A stretch of DNA of 18,982 nucleotides, taken from contig JAJZPK010000026.1 of the NCBI GenBank assembly GCA_021811205.1, forward strand, positions 1 through 18,982, read 5' to 3'. Origin of the DNA: Pseudomonadota bacterium. GTDB lineage: Bacteria; Pseudomonadota; Gammaproteobacteria; Burkholderiales; JABEVD01. The notes beneath the pieces were generated by a model. The model worked only from the letters and a program-made list of their open reading frames with translations. It did no database searches and was not told the DNA's origin. A program made the translations under genes and the position numbers. Position 1 is the stretch's first letter. Every line of letters begins with the position of its first letter. Shown one piece after another: positions 1-6,972 of this stretch.

Positions 1-728
1 AGCCTGAAGCTCGAATGGGTGTCCCCCTCGAAATAAAGCACGGAATCGACGATATGTTCGAGCACTCTGGGTCCCGCGATCGCACCTTCCTTGGTGACAT
101 GCCCGACCAGAACGATGGTGATGCCGGACTGCTTGGCAAGCCGGGTGAGCTGGGCTGCGCATTCCCTCACCTGAGCGACCGAGCCCGGCGCTGAAGTCAA
201 TGCATCCGAATAGAGCGTCTGGATCGAGTCGATCACCGCGATCCTGGGTTGATGGGAAAGCAGCGCGCCCTGTATCTTGTCGAGCTGGATCTCGGCGAGT
301 ATTTCGACCGCACCCGCATCGACCTGCAGCCTTTTCGCCCTGAGCGCGATCTGTTGCGCGGATTCCTCGCCGCTCACGTAGAGCACGCGCATCGAAGCGC
401 TCATGAGGCAAAGCGCCTGGAGCAGCAACGTGGATTTTCCGATACCAGGATCCCCCCCTATCAGCACCACCCCGCCCTCCACCAGCCCGCCGCCCAGCAC
501 CCTGTCGAATTCGGCAATGCCTGTCGGGTAGCGCGGAAAATCGGCCGCCTCGACCTCGGAAAGACGTCTGATCGAACTCGTCTGGGATAGCGCTGAAAAC
601 CGGGATGCTGTCTCCTGCACGGTTTCGACGAGCGTGTTCCATGCGCCGCATTGCGGGCATTGACCCTGCCATTTCGGACTCGATCCGCCGCACTCCGTGC
701 ACGTGTAGACTGTTTTCTGCCTGGCCAT
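1..728 (-). CDS. radA: DNA repair protein RadA (5' part; C-terminal half beyond the left edge)
   Basis: RadA is a RecA-like ATPase that helps branch migration of recombination intermediates in the cytosol. The visible N-terminal 242 residues read through to the window edge without a stop; the family is usually about 450-460 residues, so roughly half is present. Seen: a zinc finger with C10-x2-C13 and C24-x2-C27, then a Walker A motif GGDPGIGKST, the SGEES segment and a Walker B-like VIDSIQT stretch. The KNRFG motif and the Lon-like C-terminal domain lie outside. The ATG at 728 follows the alr stop codon by one base (TGA-C-ATG), so radA is probably read from the alr transcript. No clear Shine-Dalgarno sequence precedes it, which fits coupled translation. 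Identification is certain; only completeness is limited. Confidence 0.96.
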   Translation of the reverse strand, partial: MARQKTVYTCTECGGSSPKWQGQCPQCGAWNTLVETVQETASRFSALSQTSSIRRLSEVEAADFPRYPTGIAEFDRVLGGGLVEGGVVLIGGDPGIGKSTLLLQALCLMSASMRVLYVSGEESAQQIALRAKRLQVDAGAVEILAEIQLDKIQGALLSHQPRIAVIDSIQTLYSDALTSAPGSVAQVRECAAQLTRLAKQSGITIVLVGHVTKEGAIAGPRVLEHIVDSVLYFEGDTHSSFR

Positions 729-729
729 G

Positions 730-1791
730 TCAGCTATAGGAAACGGGAACTCTGGGCGAGATTGCGCAGAGAAGTTCGTAGCTGATCGTCCCGCAGGCTT
801 GCGCCACCTGTTCCACGGGATTCCCCTCGCCCCACAGTACGACATCGCTTCCGATTCCCGCATCCCGGATATCGGAAATATCGACCATGAGCATATCCAT
901 CGAAACGCGCCCGACGGTCTCGCTTTTTCTTCCCTGAACGAGCACGGGCGTCCCGTTCGGCGCATGGCGCGGAAAACCGTCCGCATAACCGCATGCGACG
1001 ATGCCGATACGCATGTCCTTCTCGGCCCTGAACATCGGCCCGTAGCCCACGCCATCCCCTGCCCTGATTGCCTGGACGGCAATGATGCGTGAAGAAAGCG
1101 TCATAACGGGCTTCAACCCGAGCTCTTCAGCGCTCTTTTCGGCAAAAGGGGAAGAGCCGTAGAGCATGATTCCCGGCCTCACCCATTCCCCCCGTGTCCC
1201 GGGATAGCGTATCAGCGCAGCGGAATTGGCGAGACTGCGAGGATGATTCAGCTTGAATTTCCGGAAAACATCCATCTGCCCGTCCACTCCTTCGTTGCCG
1301 TCCGCGCAACAGAAATGGGTCATCAGCACGATGCCCGAGACATTGGCATTTTTTTCCAGCCTCGATATGGCAGCCTGGAATTCGGAAGGGCGAAAACCCA
1401 GCCTGTTCATGCCGGTGTTGCATTTCGCGAAAATGCCCATTTTCCGCTCGAGTTTCGCCTGTTCGAGCATGTCGATCTGTTCCACGCAATGGACGACGAT
1501 GTCGATCGAATACCGCGATGCCGCATGCAGCTCGTCGCCGGAAAAACAGCCTTCCAGCAGCACGATCTTCTGGTCGAACCCTGCCTGCCTGAGCTTTACT
1601 GCATCCTCGAGATCGAGCAGCGCGAAGCCGTCTGATGCGACAAGCGCGCCTGCCGCCCGGATGAGTCCATGGCCGTATGCATTGGCTTTGATGACTGAAA
1701 GCACTTTCGAATTCGGCGCATAGCTCCTGACTCTGGACAGATTTTCAGAAAGCGCTTCGAGGTTGATTCTGGCTTGGATGGGTCTGCTCAT
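730..1791 (-). CDS. alr: Alanine racemase
   Basis: This PLP-dependent cytosolic enzyme interconverts L- and D-alanine and supplies D-alanine for peptidoglycan. The 353-residue protein has the expected length. The N-terminal barrel carries the PLP lysine K35 in KANAYGHG. The C-terminal beta domain carries the catalytic tyrosine Y250 in GVGYGPMF, followed by GYADGFPR and GRVSMDM, all classic racemase motifs. The ATG at 1791 gives the expected N-terminus (MSRPIQARI), with a weak GGAA upstream. The gene diverges from lplT and is followed one base later by radA. Catabolic DadX-type racemases share these motifs, but the absence of a dadA neighbour and the radA/lplT context favour the biosynthetic Alr. 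Confidence 0.96.
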   Translation of the reverse strand: MSRPIQARINLEALSENLSRVRSYAPNSKVLSVIKANAYGHGLIRAAGALVASDGFALLDLEDAVKLRQAGFDQKIVLLEGCFSGDELHAASRYSIDIVVHCVEQIDMLEQAKLERKMGIFAKCNTGMNRLGFRPSEFQAAISRLEKNANVSGIVLMTHFCCADGNEGVDGQMDVFRKFKLNHPRSLANSAALIRYPGTRGEWVRPGIMLYGSSPFAEKSAEELGLKPVMTLSSRIIAVQAIRAGDGVGYGPMFRAEKDMRIGIVACGYADGFPRHAPNGTPVLVQGRKSETVGRVSMDMLMVDISDIRDAGIGSDVVLWGEGNPVEQVAQACGTISYELLCAISPRVPVSYS

Positions 1792-1840
1792 AGATTCCGT
1801 AATTCAACCACAAATCCGGATTGCCGGGTAGTTTCGTCTC

Positions 1841-1869
1841 TTCGCAGTCCGCTTCTTTCATGGTATAAA
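1841..1869 (+). promoter_or_regulatory. Probable sigma70 promoter for lplT
   Basis: A TTCGCA (1841-1846, 4 of 6 consensus bases) and TATAAA (1864-1869, 5 of 6) are separated by exactly 17 bases, which would start transcription near 1876, about 22 bases before the lplT ATG. This lies in the 106-base gap between the divergent alr and lplT genes. No comparably good promoter for alr was found on the other strand. Prediction is by eye. Confidence 0.45.
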
Positions 1870-1897
1870 TCCGAACCGCAACGAAAACAGAACACAG

Positions 1898-3070
1898 ATG
1901 AAGCGCAGTTTCTACATCATACTTTCCGCCCAGTTTTTCTCAGCGCTCGCCGACAATGCCCTGCTTTTTGCTGCCATCGCCCTGCTCAAACTCCTAGCGG
2001 CTCCTGAATGGCACGAGCCGCTCCTCAGGGAGTTTTTTGTCTTTGCCTACATCCTGCTCGCCCCCTTCGTGGGCATCTTTGCCGATGCCTATCCAAAGGG
2101 ACGCGTGATGTTCTCCAGCAATGCGGTCAAGCTGGTCGGCTGCGGGGCAATGCTCTTCGGCATGCCCCCGCTTTACGCATACGGCATCGTGGGCATCGGC
2201 GCCGCGGCCTATTCTCCGGCAAAATACGGCATCCTGACGGAAATCCTGCCGCCCGAGCGGCTCGTCACGGCGAACGGATGGATGGAAGGGTCGACCGTCG
2301 TGGCGATCATCATCGGCTTCATCGTCGGGGGCGTGCTTTCCTCGGTCAATCCCTACTTTGCCATCAAGATGATCATCGTTTTCTACGCGATAGCGGCAGT
2401 CTTCAATCTTTTCATTCCCCATGTCCCGATCGACCACAAGTTGCCGAAGAAGACGCTGACCTTCGCATTGCACGACTTCTGGCATGTCTTCAAGCTGCTC
2501 TGGAAAGACCGAGAGGGCAAGGTCTCGTTGTCGGTCACGACGCTTTTCTGGGGTGCAGGCGCAACCCTGCAGTTCGTCGTCATCAGCTGGTCCAGTCAGG
2601 TGCTCAGCTTCTCCGAAAAGGAAGCGGGCTATCTGATGGCCATCGTTGCCTTCGGCATCGCCGTGGGGTCTCTTTTGGCCGCGCGCTACATCAAGCTAGA
2701 GCAGTCCGCCAGATCCCTTCCCGCCGGGATCATGATGGGCTTGCTCGTGATTTCGATCAGCTTCATGACGAACTGGCAGATCGCATCGGTCGCGCTCTTC
2801 TTCATCGGCGCACTCGGCGGCTTTTTCGTCGTCCCGCTGAATGCCCTGCTGCAGCACAGGGGGCATGTGCTGATGGGTGCGGGGCACTCCATCGCTGTGC
2901 AGAATTTCAACGAGAACATCGGGATACTGATCCTGCTCGGCTGCTATACGGGCATGGTCAAGTGGGAAGTGAACATCGACTGGATCATCGTCCTGTTCGG
3001 CATCTTCATCAGCACGTCGATGGCGCTGATCTACGGTTTGTCGCGCAGGTACCTCGCCAGCGCTACCTGA
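1898..3070 (+). CDS. lplT: Lysophospholipid transporter LplT (MFS family)
   Basis: LplT is an inner-membrane major facilitator that flips lysophospholipids inward for re-acylation. The 390-residue protein is close to the 397 of the E. coli protein and consists of many hydrophobic helices consistent with 12 membrane segments. The N-terminus with FFSALADNALLFAA and the downstream YSPAKYGILTE segment are typical of this subfamily. The ATG at 1898 has a poor Shine-Dalgarno region (ACACAG). In enterobacteria lplT pairs with the acyltransferase gene aas; here it stands beside alr with no aas in the window, so the acylation partner must be elsewhere or the substrate may differ. The 3' end overlaps the end of the convergent udg gene by 8 bases, leaving no room for a separate terminator. 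Confidence 0.88.
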   Translation: MKRSFYIILSAQFFSALADNALLFAAIALLKLLAAPEWHEPLLREFFVFAYILLAPFVGIFADAYPKGRVMFSSNAVKLVGCGAMLFGMPPLYAYGIVGIGAAAYSPAKYGILTEILPPERLVTANGWMEGSTVVAIIIGFIVGGVLSSVNPYFAIKMIIVFYAIAAVFNLFIPHVPIDHKLPKKTLTFALHDFWHVFKLLWKDREGKVSLSVTTLFWGAGATLQFVVISWSSQVLSFSEKEAGYLMAIVAFGIAVGSLLAARYIKLEQSARSLPAGIMMGLLVISISFMTNWQIASVALFFIGALGGFFVVPLNALLQHRGHVLMGAGHSIAVQNFNENIGILILLGCYTGMVKWEVNIDWIIVLFGIFISTSMALIYGLSRRYLASAT

Positions 3071-3713
3071 GCGCACCCATCGTTTCCACAGCGAAGCGCA
3101 GGTCTTCCCAGGCTTTCGCCTTGTCCGAAGGATTCCTCAGCAGATAGGCCGGATGATAGGTGACGATGGCCGGCGTTTTTCCGAAAGCATGGACCTTCCC
3201 CCTCAAAGCGGAAATGGAAGCCTCCGAATCAAGGACGGATTGGGCCGCGACCCTGCCCATGACAACGATGAGCCTGGGGTCGACAAGCTCTATCTGCCTC
3301 AGAAGATACGGGCGGCAGGCCGCCATCTCCGAGGGCTCCGGATTCCTGTTGCCGGGCGGTCTGCATTTGACCGTATTGGCGATATAGACGTTGCTTTGCC
3401 TGGACAAACCGATCGAGGACAGCATGTTGTCGAGCAGCTTTCCCGCCTGGCCCACGAAGGGCTCTCCCTTGATATCCTCTTCCGCCCCCGGGGCCTCGCC
3501 GATGAAAAGCCAGTCCGCCTGTCTGTTGCCGACCCCGACCACAACCTTGTTCCGCCCTTTCGACAGCGGACAGGACGTGCAGGACTCGATCGCATCTCGC
3601 ATTTCATCCCATCCCATGACGCCGGGGCTGGCCTCTTCGGCCCTTTTTTCCTCGAAAACCCGCTTCTTCCAGACGGGAAGGAGTCCCATTTCCTCGAGCG
3701 CAGCTTCCTTCAA
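3063..3713 (-). CDS. udg: Family 4 uracil-DNA glycosylase (Fe-S type)
   Basis: This enzyme removes uracil from DNA and starts base excision repair. The four Fe-S cluster cysteines of family 4 are present: C45 and C48 (CTSC), then C117 and C133, with the 16-residue spacing known from the Thermus enzyme. The active-site motifs GEAPG (72-76) and HPAYLLR (H187) are also seen. I place the start at a TTG (3713-3711) whose last two bases are the first two of the rimI TGA stop (TTGA, 4-base overlap), with GAGGAAG a few bases upstream, giving 216 residues. An in-frame ATG at 3782 would overlap rimI by 73 bases and add a segment unlike the family; an ATG at residue 9 would trim the expected N-terminus. 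The gene is last in a tsaB-rimI-udg unit. Confidence 0.92.
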   Translation of the reverse strand: MKEAALEEMGLLPVWKKRVFEEKRAEEASPGVMGWDEMRDAIESCTSCPLSKGRNKVVVGVGNRQADWLFIGEAPGAEEDIKGEPFVGQAGKLLDNMLSSIGLSRQSNVYIANTVKCRPPGNRNPEPSEMAACRPYLLRQIELVDPRLIVVMGRVAAQSVLDSEASISALRGKVHAFGKTPAIVTYHPAYLLRNPSDKAKAWEDLRFAVETMGALR

Positions 3714-4159
3714 AGCATCTTCCTCATCATGACTGCATCTTCTCTCCCTTGCGCCGAAGGATAATAGTTTGGCCTGATGCAAAGTTCAATGAAGCCAGAA
3801 CTCGAATAAAGGCCGATCGCAACCCTGTTCGAGCACCTCGCCTCGAGATGGAAGGTGCTTGCCCCTTGCGCTTTGGCCACGCTGACGAAATGATCGAGCA
3901 GCTTCCTGCCCATGCCCATTCCCTGCCAGTTCTTCGCCACGCTCAAGTTGAGCAGATTGGCTTCACCTGCCGCCAGCAGCATGACGCCATATCCCGCAAG
4001 AAATGTACCGTTTTCCATGACGACGCAATGGTAGCCCGATGCGATCGAATCGGCGAAATTGCCGCGCGACCATGGAAATTCGTAGACTGAATTCTCGATT
4101 TCCATCACCTTGTCGAGGTCATCGAATCCCATCTGCCGAAAGGACGAATCGAAACTCAA
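3710..4159 (-). CDS. rimI: Ribosomal protein S18 alanine N-acetyltransferase RimI
   Basis: RimI is a GNAT acetyltransferase that modifies the N-terminus of ribosomal protein S18. With the TTG start used here the protein is 149 residues, matching the 148 of E. coli RimI. Seen: the FPWSRGNF segment (28-35), the acetyl-CoA loop QGMGMG (79-84) before RKLL, the likely general base E106 in HLEARCSN, and the aromatic end GFIELCIRPNYY that precedes the variable C-terminus. No ATG lies in a suitable place: the first, at residue 10, would cut into the first strand. The TTG overlaps the tsaB stop as TTGA, with AAGGAG eight bases upstream. The next gene, udg, starts in the same way from the rimI stop, so the three genes are likely translated in a coupled manner. 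Confidence 0.92.
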   Translation of the reverse strand: MSFDSSFRQMGFDDLDKVMEIENSVYEFPWSRGNFADSIASGYHCVVMENGTFLAGYGVMLLAAGEANLLNLSVAKNWQGMGMGRKLLDHFVSVAKAQGASTFHLEARCSNRVAIGLYSSSGFIELCIRPNYYPSAQGREDAVMMRKML

Positions 4160-4821
4160 CGCTCCGACTCCTTCAGCGCCACCTTGTTTCTGACGTAGAG
4201 CGGCGCGGCCAGTGCTGCGTCGGTTCCGCGGCCGCTTTCGAATGCTTCCAGCGCCAGATAAGCGATTTCCCTCGCATGCGGACGCGCTTTTTCGTCCACA
4301 CTGACCATGGCGCCCTGGTAGCGTTCGAGCAGGCCTGGCACAGAAAAACCGCTTCCGCAGCCTGACCAGTGATCTCCATCGAGCAGAGGCACTTCGTGAG
4401 GCCGATAGAGTCCGGGCTCGCTGAGGCAGACGAGTTTGCCTTCGATGCGTTCGAATGCAGCGTGGTAGACTTCCCCCATTCTCGCGTCCAGGCAGGCGAC
4501 AATCCTGTCGCCTGCCATGGTTGACGCCATGGCATGCAGCGTCCCGATTCCGACAACCGGGACATCCGATCCGAACGCGAGTCCCTGCGCAACCCCGCAG
4601 GCGATCCTGAGACCGGTAAAGGAGCCCGGGCCTGCGCCGAAAGCGATGCCTCCGATTTCGCACATCGACATGCCCTCCTTCTGCAAAACATCTTCGAGCA
4701 TGACGAGGATCATTTCCGAATGATTCTGCCCCGCCAGAACCTCGCGCACAGCAAGGCGCCCGCCGCTCAGAAGCGCGAGCGAGCAGTATTCATTGGACGT
4801 ATCCAAAGCAAGTATGTTCAA
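4156..4821 (-). CDS. tsaB: tRNA t6A synthesis protein TsaB
   Basis: TsaB (YeaZ) is the ASKHA-fold partner that binds TsaD and TsaE in making the N6-threonylcarbamoyladenosine at position 37 of ANN-decoding tRNAs. The sequence shows NILALDTSN at the N-terminus, NHSEMIL, and the hallmark GPGSFTGLRIACG near residues 64-76. A TTG start at 4821 gives 221 residues and begins exactly where family members begin (M-x-I-L-A-x-D-T), with GGAG nine bases upstream. An ATG at 4836 gives 226 residues but has no Shine-Dalgarno sequence and lies only a few bases from the predicted transcription start. The gene opens the tsaB-rimI-udg unit; linkage to rimI is widespread in bacteria. Confidence 0.94.
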   Translation of the reverse strand: MNILALDTSNEYCSLALLSGGRLAVREVLAGQNHSEMILVMLEDVLQKEGMSMCEIGGIAFGAGPGSFTGLRIACGVAQGLAFGSDVPVVGIGTLHAMASTMAGDRIVACLDARMGEVYHAAFERIEGKLVCLSEPGLYRPHEVPLLDGDHWSGCGSGFSVPGLLERYQGAMVSVDEKARPHAREIAYLALEAFESGRGTDAALAAPLYVRNKVALKESER

Positions 4822-4845
4822 AAATCTGGACTCCATGGAGGCTGT

Positions 4846-4853
4846 ATTATAAT
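4846..4853. promoter_or_regulatory. Shared palindromic -10 element for tsaB and the divergent host-attachment-like gene
   Basis: The octamer ATTATAAT contains a perfect TATAAT on the plus strand (4848-4853) and another on the minus strand (4851-4846). The plus-strand copy would start transcription near 4860, leaving about 35 bases before the ATG at 4896. The minus-strand copy would start near 4839, just upstream of the TTG proposed for tsaB. No good -35 hexamer is visible on either strand, so activity may depend on other contacts. Confidence 0.45.
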
Positions 4854-4895
4854 GGAATTGTGAAGTTGCCCGCCTCGTTTCAAAAGGAGAAAATC

Positions 4896-5336
4896 ATGAC
4901 CACGACGTGGATCCTCGTCGCCAATGCAAGCTCAGCCAATCTTTACATGAACAATGGCCCGAAGCGCGGCCTCGAAAAACTCAGGGAATACGAGCATGGC
5001 GCGAGCCGGGAAAAAGCCTCCGAACTGGTCTCGGACAGACCCGGCCACAACAGGAGCGCAGGAAACGGTCATGGTTCCTACGTGCCGCCCACCGACCCCA
5101 AACAAAACGAGGCGCAGCAATTTGCATTGAAGCTTGCACGGGAGCTCGAACAGGGCCGGACAGGAAACGAATTCCAGCGGCTTATCCTGATCGCACCGCC
5201 CCAGTTCATGGGCCTGATCAGGAACAACGCCACTCAGGCGGTGATGGGCATGATGTCCGACCACTTCGAGAAGGATTACACCAAGCTGGACGAGAAAGCC
5301 CTGGCCGGCCATCTCGAGTCATGCATCTACCTTTAG
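4896..5336 (+). CDS. Host attachment protein family (baeRF-like), function unclear
   Basis: The 146-residue protein resembles the family annotated as 'protein required for attachment to host cells' (Pfam PF10116), recognised from the start TTTWILVANASSANLY, the SDRPGHNRSAG linker, and the C-terminal half with LARELEQG and LILIAPPQFMG. The family name comes from a plant-associated bacterium. The fold is thought to be related to the release-factor-like baeRF domains, so an adhesion role should not be assumed. There is no signal peptide or membrane segment, which points to the cytosol. The ATG at 4896 is chosen because AAGGAG (4884-4889) sits six bases upstream; an in-frame ATG at 4860 would add 12 unsupported residues. 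It is a single-gene unit whose 3' end overlaps thpR by 18 bases. Confidence 0.78.
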   Translation: MTTTWILVANASSANLYMNNGPKRGLEKLREYEHGASREKASELVSDRPGHNRSAGNGHGSYVPPTDPKQNEAQQFALKLARELEQGRTGNEFQRLILIAPPQFMGLIRNNATQAVMGMMSDHFEKDYTKLDEKALAGHLESCIYL

Positions 5337-5828
5337 CGGCCAACTGGCCAGATTTTCGTAGCCCGAAGGGGTCGAAGCCGTCAGGGTGAATTCTGAAACG
5401 GCCCATGAAATGGCAGGGATGTCCGGGATGGTTTCCGGACGCTCTGCTTTTCTCAGAAGCGTGATATGGGGAACATAGGGCCGCGCATCGAGCGCAATGC
5501 CGGAGGACTTCAGTTCCGATTCGAGCATCGAGACGAGCTCGAGAAGCGGTTTCTGGACTTGAGCGCATCCCGCCCAGGCGATCTTGTTGTGCTTCCAGTG
5601 GCCAAGCTTGTCCAGCACGATCTCGAAAGCGCTTGCGGACACCCTGCACGCCGCGTCCTTCAGCCTCCCGAGATCATCTTCCCTTATTTCACCGACAAAG
5701 GCCAGGGTGAGATGGATCGATTCCCTTCTCGTCCTCTTCCCGCCGCAGGCCATGAATAGCCTGCTTTCCGCATCCACCAGCCGCTCCAGCGAAGACTCGT
5801 CCGGCCATACGGCGAAGAATACGCGCAT
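5319..5828 (-). CDS. thpR: RNA 2',3'-cyclic phosphodiesterase ThpR (2'-5' RNA ligase family)
   Basis: ThpR belongs to the 2H phosphoesterases, which open 2',3'-cyclic phosphates on RNA and can join tRNA halves through 2'-5' bonds in vitro. Both HxTx motifs are present at the expected distance: HLTL (H39, T41) and HITL (H121, T123). The N-terminus [10 protein letters not shown] is typical, and the 169 residues are within the usual range of about 170-190. The ATG at 5828 shares its first base with the last base of the ispF stop (TGATG), indicating coupling to the isoprenoid genes, although no biochemical link is known. The end overlaps the convergent host-attachment-like gene by 18 bases. Confidence 0.92.
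   Translation of the reverse strand: MRVFFAVWPDESSLERLVDAESRLFMACGGKRTRRESIHLTLAFVGEIREDDLGRLKDAACRVSASAFEIVLDKLGHWKHNKIAWAGCAQVQKPLLELVSMLESELKSSGIALDARPYVPHITLLRKAERPETIPDIPAISWAVSEFTLTASTPSGYENLASWPLKVDA
5338..5355 (+). terminator. Weak stem-loop after the host-attachment-like gene
   Basis: Just after the TAG at 5334-5336, GGCC-AACT-GGCC (5338-5349) can form a short hairpin, followed by AGATTTT. The stem is only 4-5 base pairs and the T run is short, and the element lies inside the coding region of the opposing thpR gene, so it is at best a weak terminator. Confidence 0.22.
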
Positions 5829-6295
5829 CACTCGATGAGCGCCACCGCTTCGGCGGCCATGCCTTCCCCCCTGCCCGCAAAGCCGAGGCGCTCGGTGGTT
5901 TTCGCCTTGACGTTGACGTCGCGAGCGGGAATGCGCAGGTCTTCGGCGATGCGTTCGACCATGAGCGGAATATGGGGCGCCATCCTGGGCGCCTGTGCCA
6001 CGATCGTGGCATCGATATTGACGATTCTGTATCCTGAATCCTCCAGAAGCTTCCCGACATTGCGCAGGAGTATCCTGCTGTCCACGTTCTCGAAATGCTT
6101 GTCCGTATCCGGAAAATGCCTGCCGATGTCGCCGAGCGCTGCGGCGCCGATCAGCGCATCGCATATCGCATGCAGCAGCACGTCCGCATCCGAATGTCCC
6201 ATCAGCCCCTTTTCAAAGGGAATCTCTACGCCGCCAACGACCAGCCTTCTCCCTGTAACCAGCGCATGCACGTCGTAACCCTGCCCTATCCTCAT
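5828..6295 (-). CDS. ispF: 2-C-methyl-D-erythritol 2,4-cyclodiphosphate synthase
   Basis: IspF catalyses the fifth step of the MEP pathway, cyclising CDP-methylerythritol phosphate with loss of CMP, as a homotrimer. The 155 residues match the family. The zinc ligands D8, H10 (GYDVH) and H42 are present, with H34-S35 in [12 protein letters not shown], the substrate loop FPDTD (61-65), and the nucleotide-binding KTTERLGF near 132-139. The ATG overlaps the ispD stop as ATGA. The order ispD-ispF, either adjacent or fused, is common in proteobacteria. Confidence 0.97.
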   Translation of the reverse strand: MRIGQGYDVHALVTGRRLVVGGVEIPFEKGLMGHSDADVLLHAICDALIGAAALGDIGRHFPDTDKHFENVDSRILLRNVGKLLEDSGYRIVNIDATIVAQAPRMAPHIPLMVERIAEDLRIPARDVNVKAKTTERLGFAGRGEGMAAEAVALIE

Positions 6296-6972
6296 AGTCT
6301 TTCCTTCAATATCGTTTCAGCCAATGCAATGTCTCCCGGATAGGTCACTTTGAAATTTCTCGGGTCTCCCGGAACGAGCCTTGGGCAAAACCCCAGCGCT
6401 TCGATCGCCCCTGCCTCGTCCGTTCTGTCCGGGGCGAACTTCAATGCCTCCAGAAGCAGTTTCTTGCGGAACATCTGCGGTGTCTGGGCCTGCCAAAGGC
6501 CTTCTCTGGGAACCGTTCTGGACACTCTTTTGTTGCCATCGTCCATTTTCAGCGTATCGGCGACAGGCAGCGCGAGCAGTCCGCCCACATCGTCATCGCC
6601 GACCTCGCTGAACAGCCTGTCAAGGGATTTTTTGTCGATGCAGGGCCTGGCCGCATCGTGCACCATCACCCAGTCGTCCATTCCAGCGCCCATTTTCGCA
6701 AGCCCGTTGTAGACGCTTGACGCTCTCGTCTGCCCTCCGCAATAAAGGACAGTGAGTTTTTCGGAAAGGGAGGACCAATCGTATGCTCCCCAATGCGCAT
6801 CGTCTTCGGCCAGAACAACGTAGACGCGCTCTATGGCGGAATGCGAACAGAATGCCTCGAGCGCATGCCGAATCATGGGCTTTCCTGCGAGCATCCGGTA
6901 TTGCTTGGGAATGCCTTCCCCCATGCGCGAACCCGTTCCAGCTGCCGGAACAAGCGCATAAAGTTTCGTCAT
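6292..6972 (-). CDS. ispD: 2-C-methyl-D-erythritol 4-phosphate cytidylyltransferase
   Basis: IspD transfers CMP from CTP to methylerythritol 4-phosphate, the third step of the MEP isoprenoid pathway. The 226-residue protein has the nucleotide-binding start [10 protein letters not shown] with R16 and K23 (matching R20 and K27 of E. coli IspD), D106 in VHDAARPC, a later arginine in [14 protein letters not shown], and K208 in FKVT. The ATG at 6972 overlaps the stop of the upstream sensor gene as ATGA, so this essential enzyme may be made from a transcript that begins with a c-di-GMP signalling gene. No separate promoter was found inside the end of the sensor gene, but an internal one cannot be excluded. 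Confidence 0.97.
   Translation of the reverse strand: MTKLYALVPAAGTGSRMGEGIPKQYRMLAGKPMIRHALEAFCSHSAIERVYVVLAEDDAHWGAYDWSSLSEKLTVLYCGGQTRASSVYNGLAKMGAGMDDWVMVHDAARPCIDKKSLDRLFSEVGDDDVGGLLALPVADTLKMDDGNKRVSRTVPREGLWQAQTPQMFRKKLLLEALKFAPDRTDEAGAIEALGFCPRLVPGDPRNFKVTYPGDIALAETILKERL

Noticed and set aside
2008..3147. 379-codon plus-strand frame overlapping lplT
   Set aside because: It is a shifted frame within lplT, rich in Arg and His with no hydrophobic helices or domain, and it runs past the lplT end into udg antisense.
4160..4663. N-terminal extension of the rimI frame
   Set aside because: The extension reads through tsaB in another frame and is arginine-rich; RimI homology begins at the TTG at 4159.
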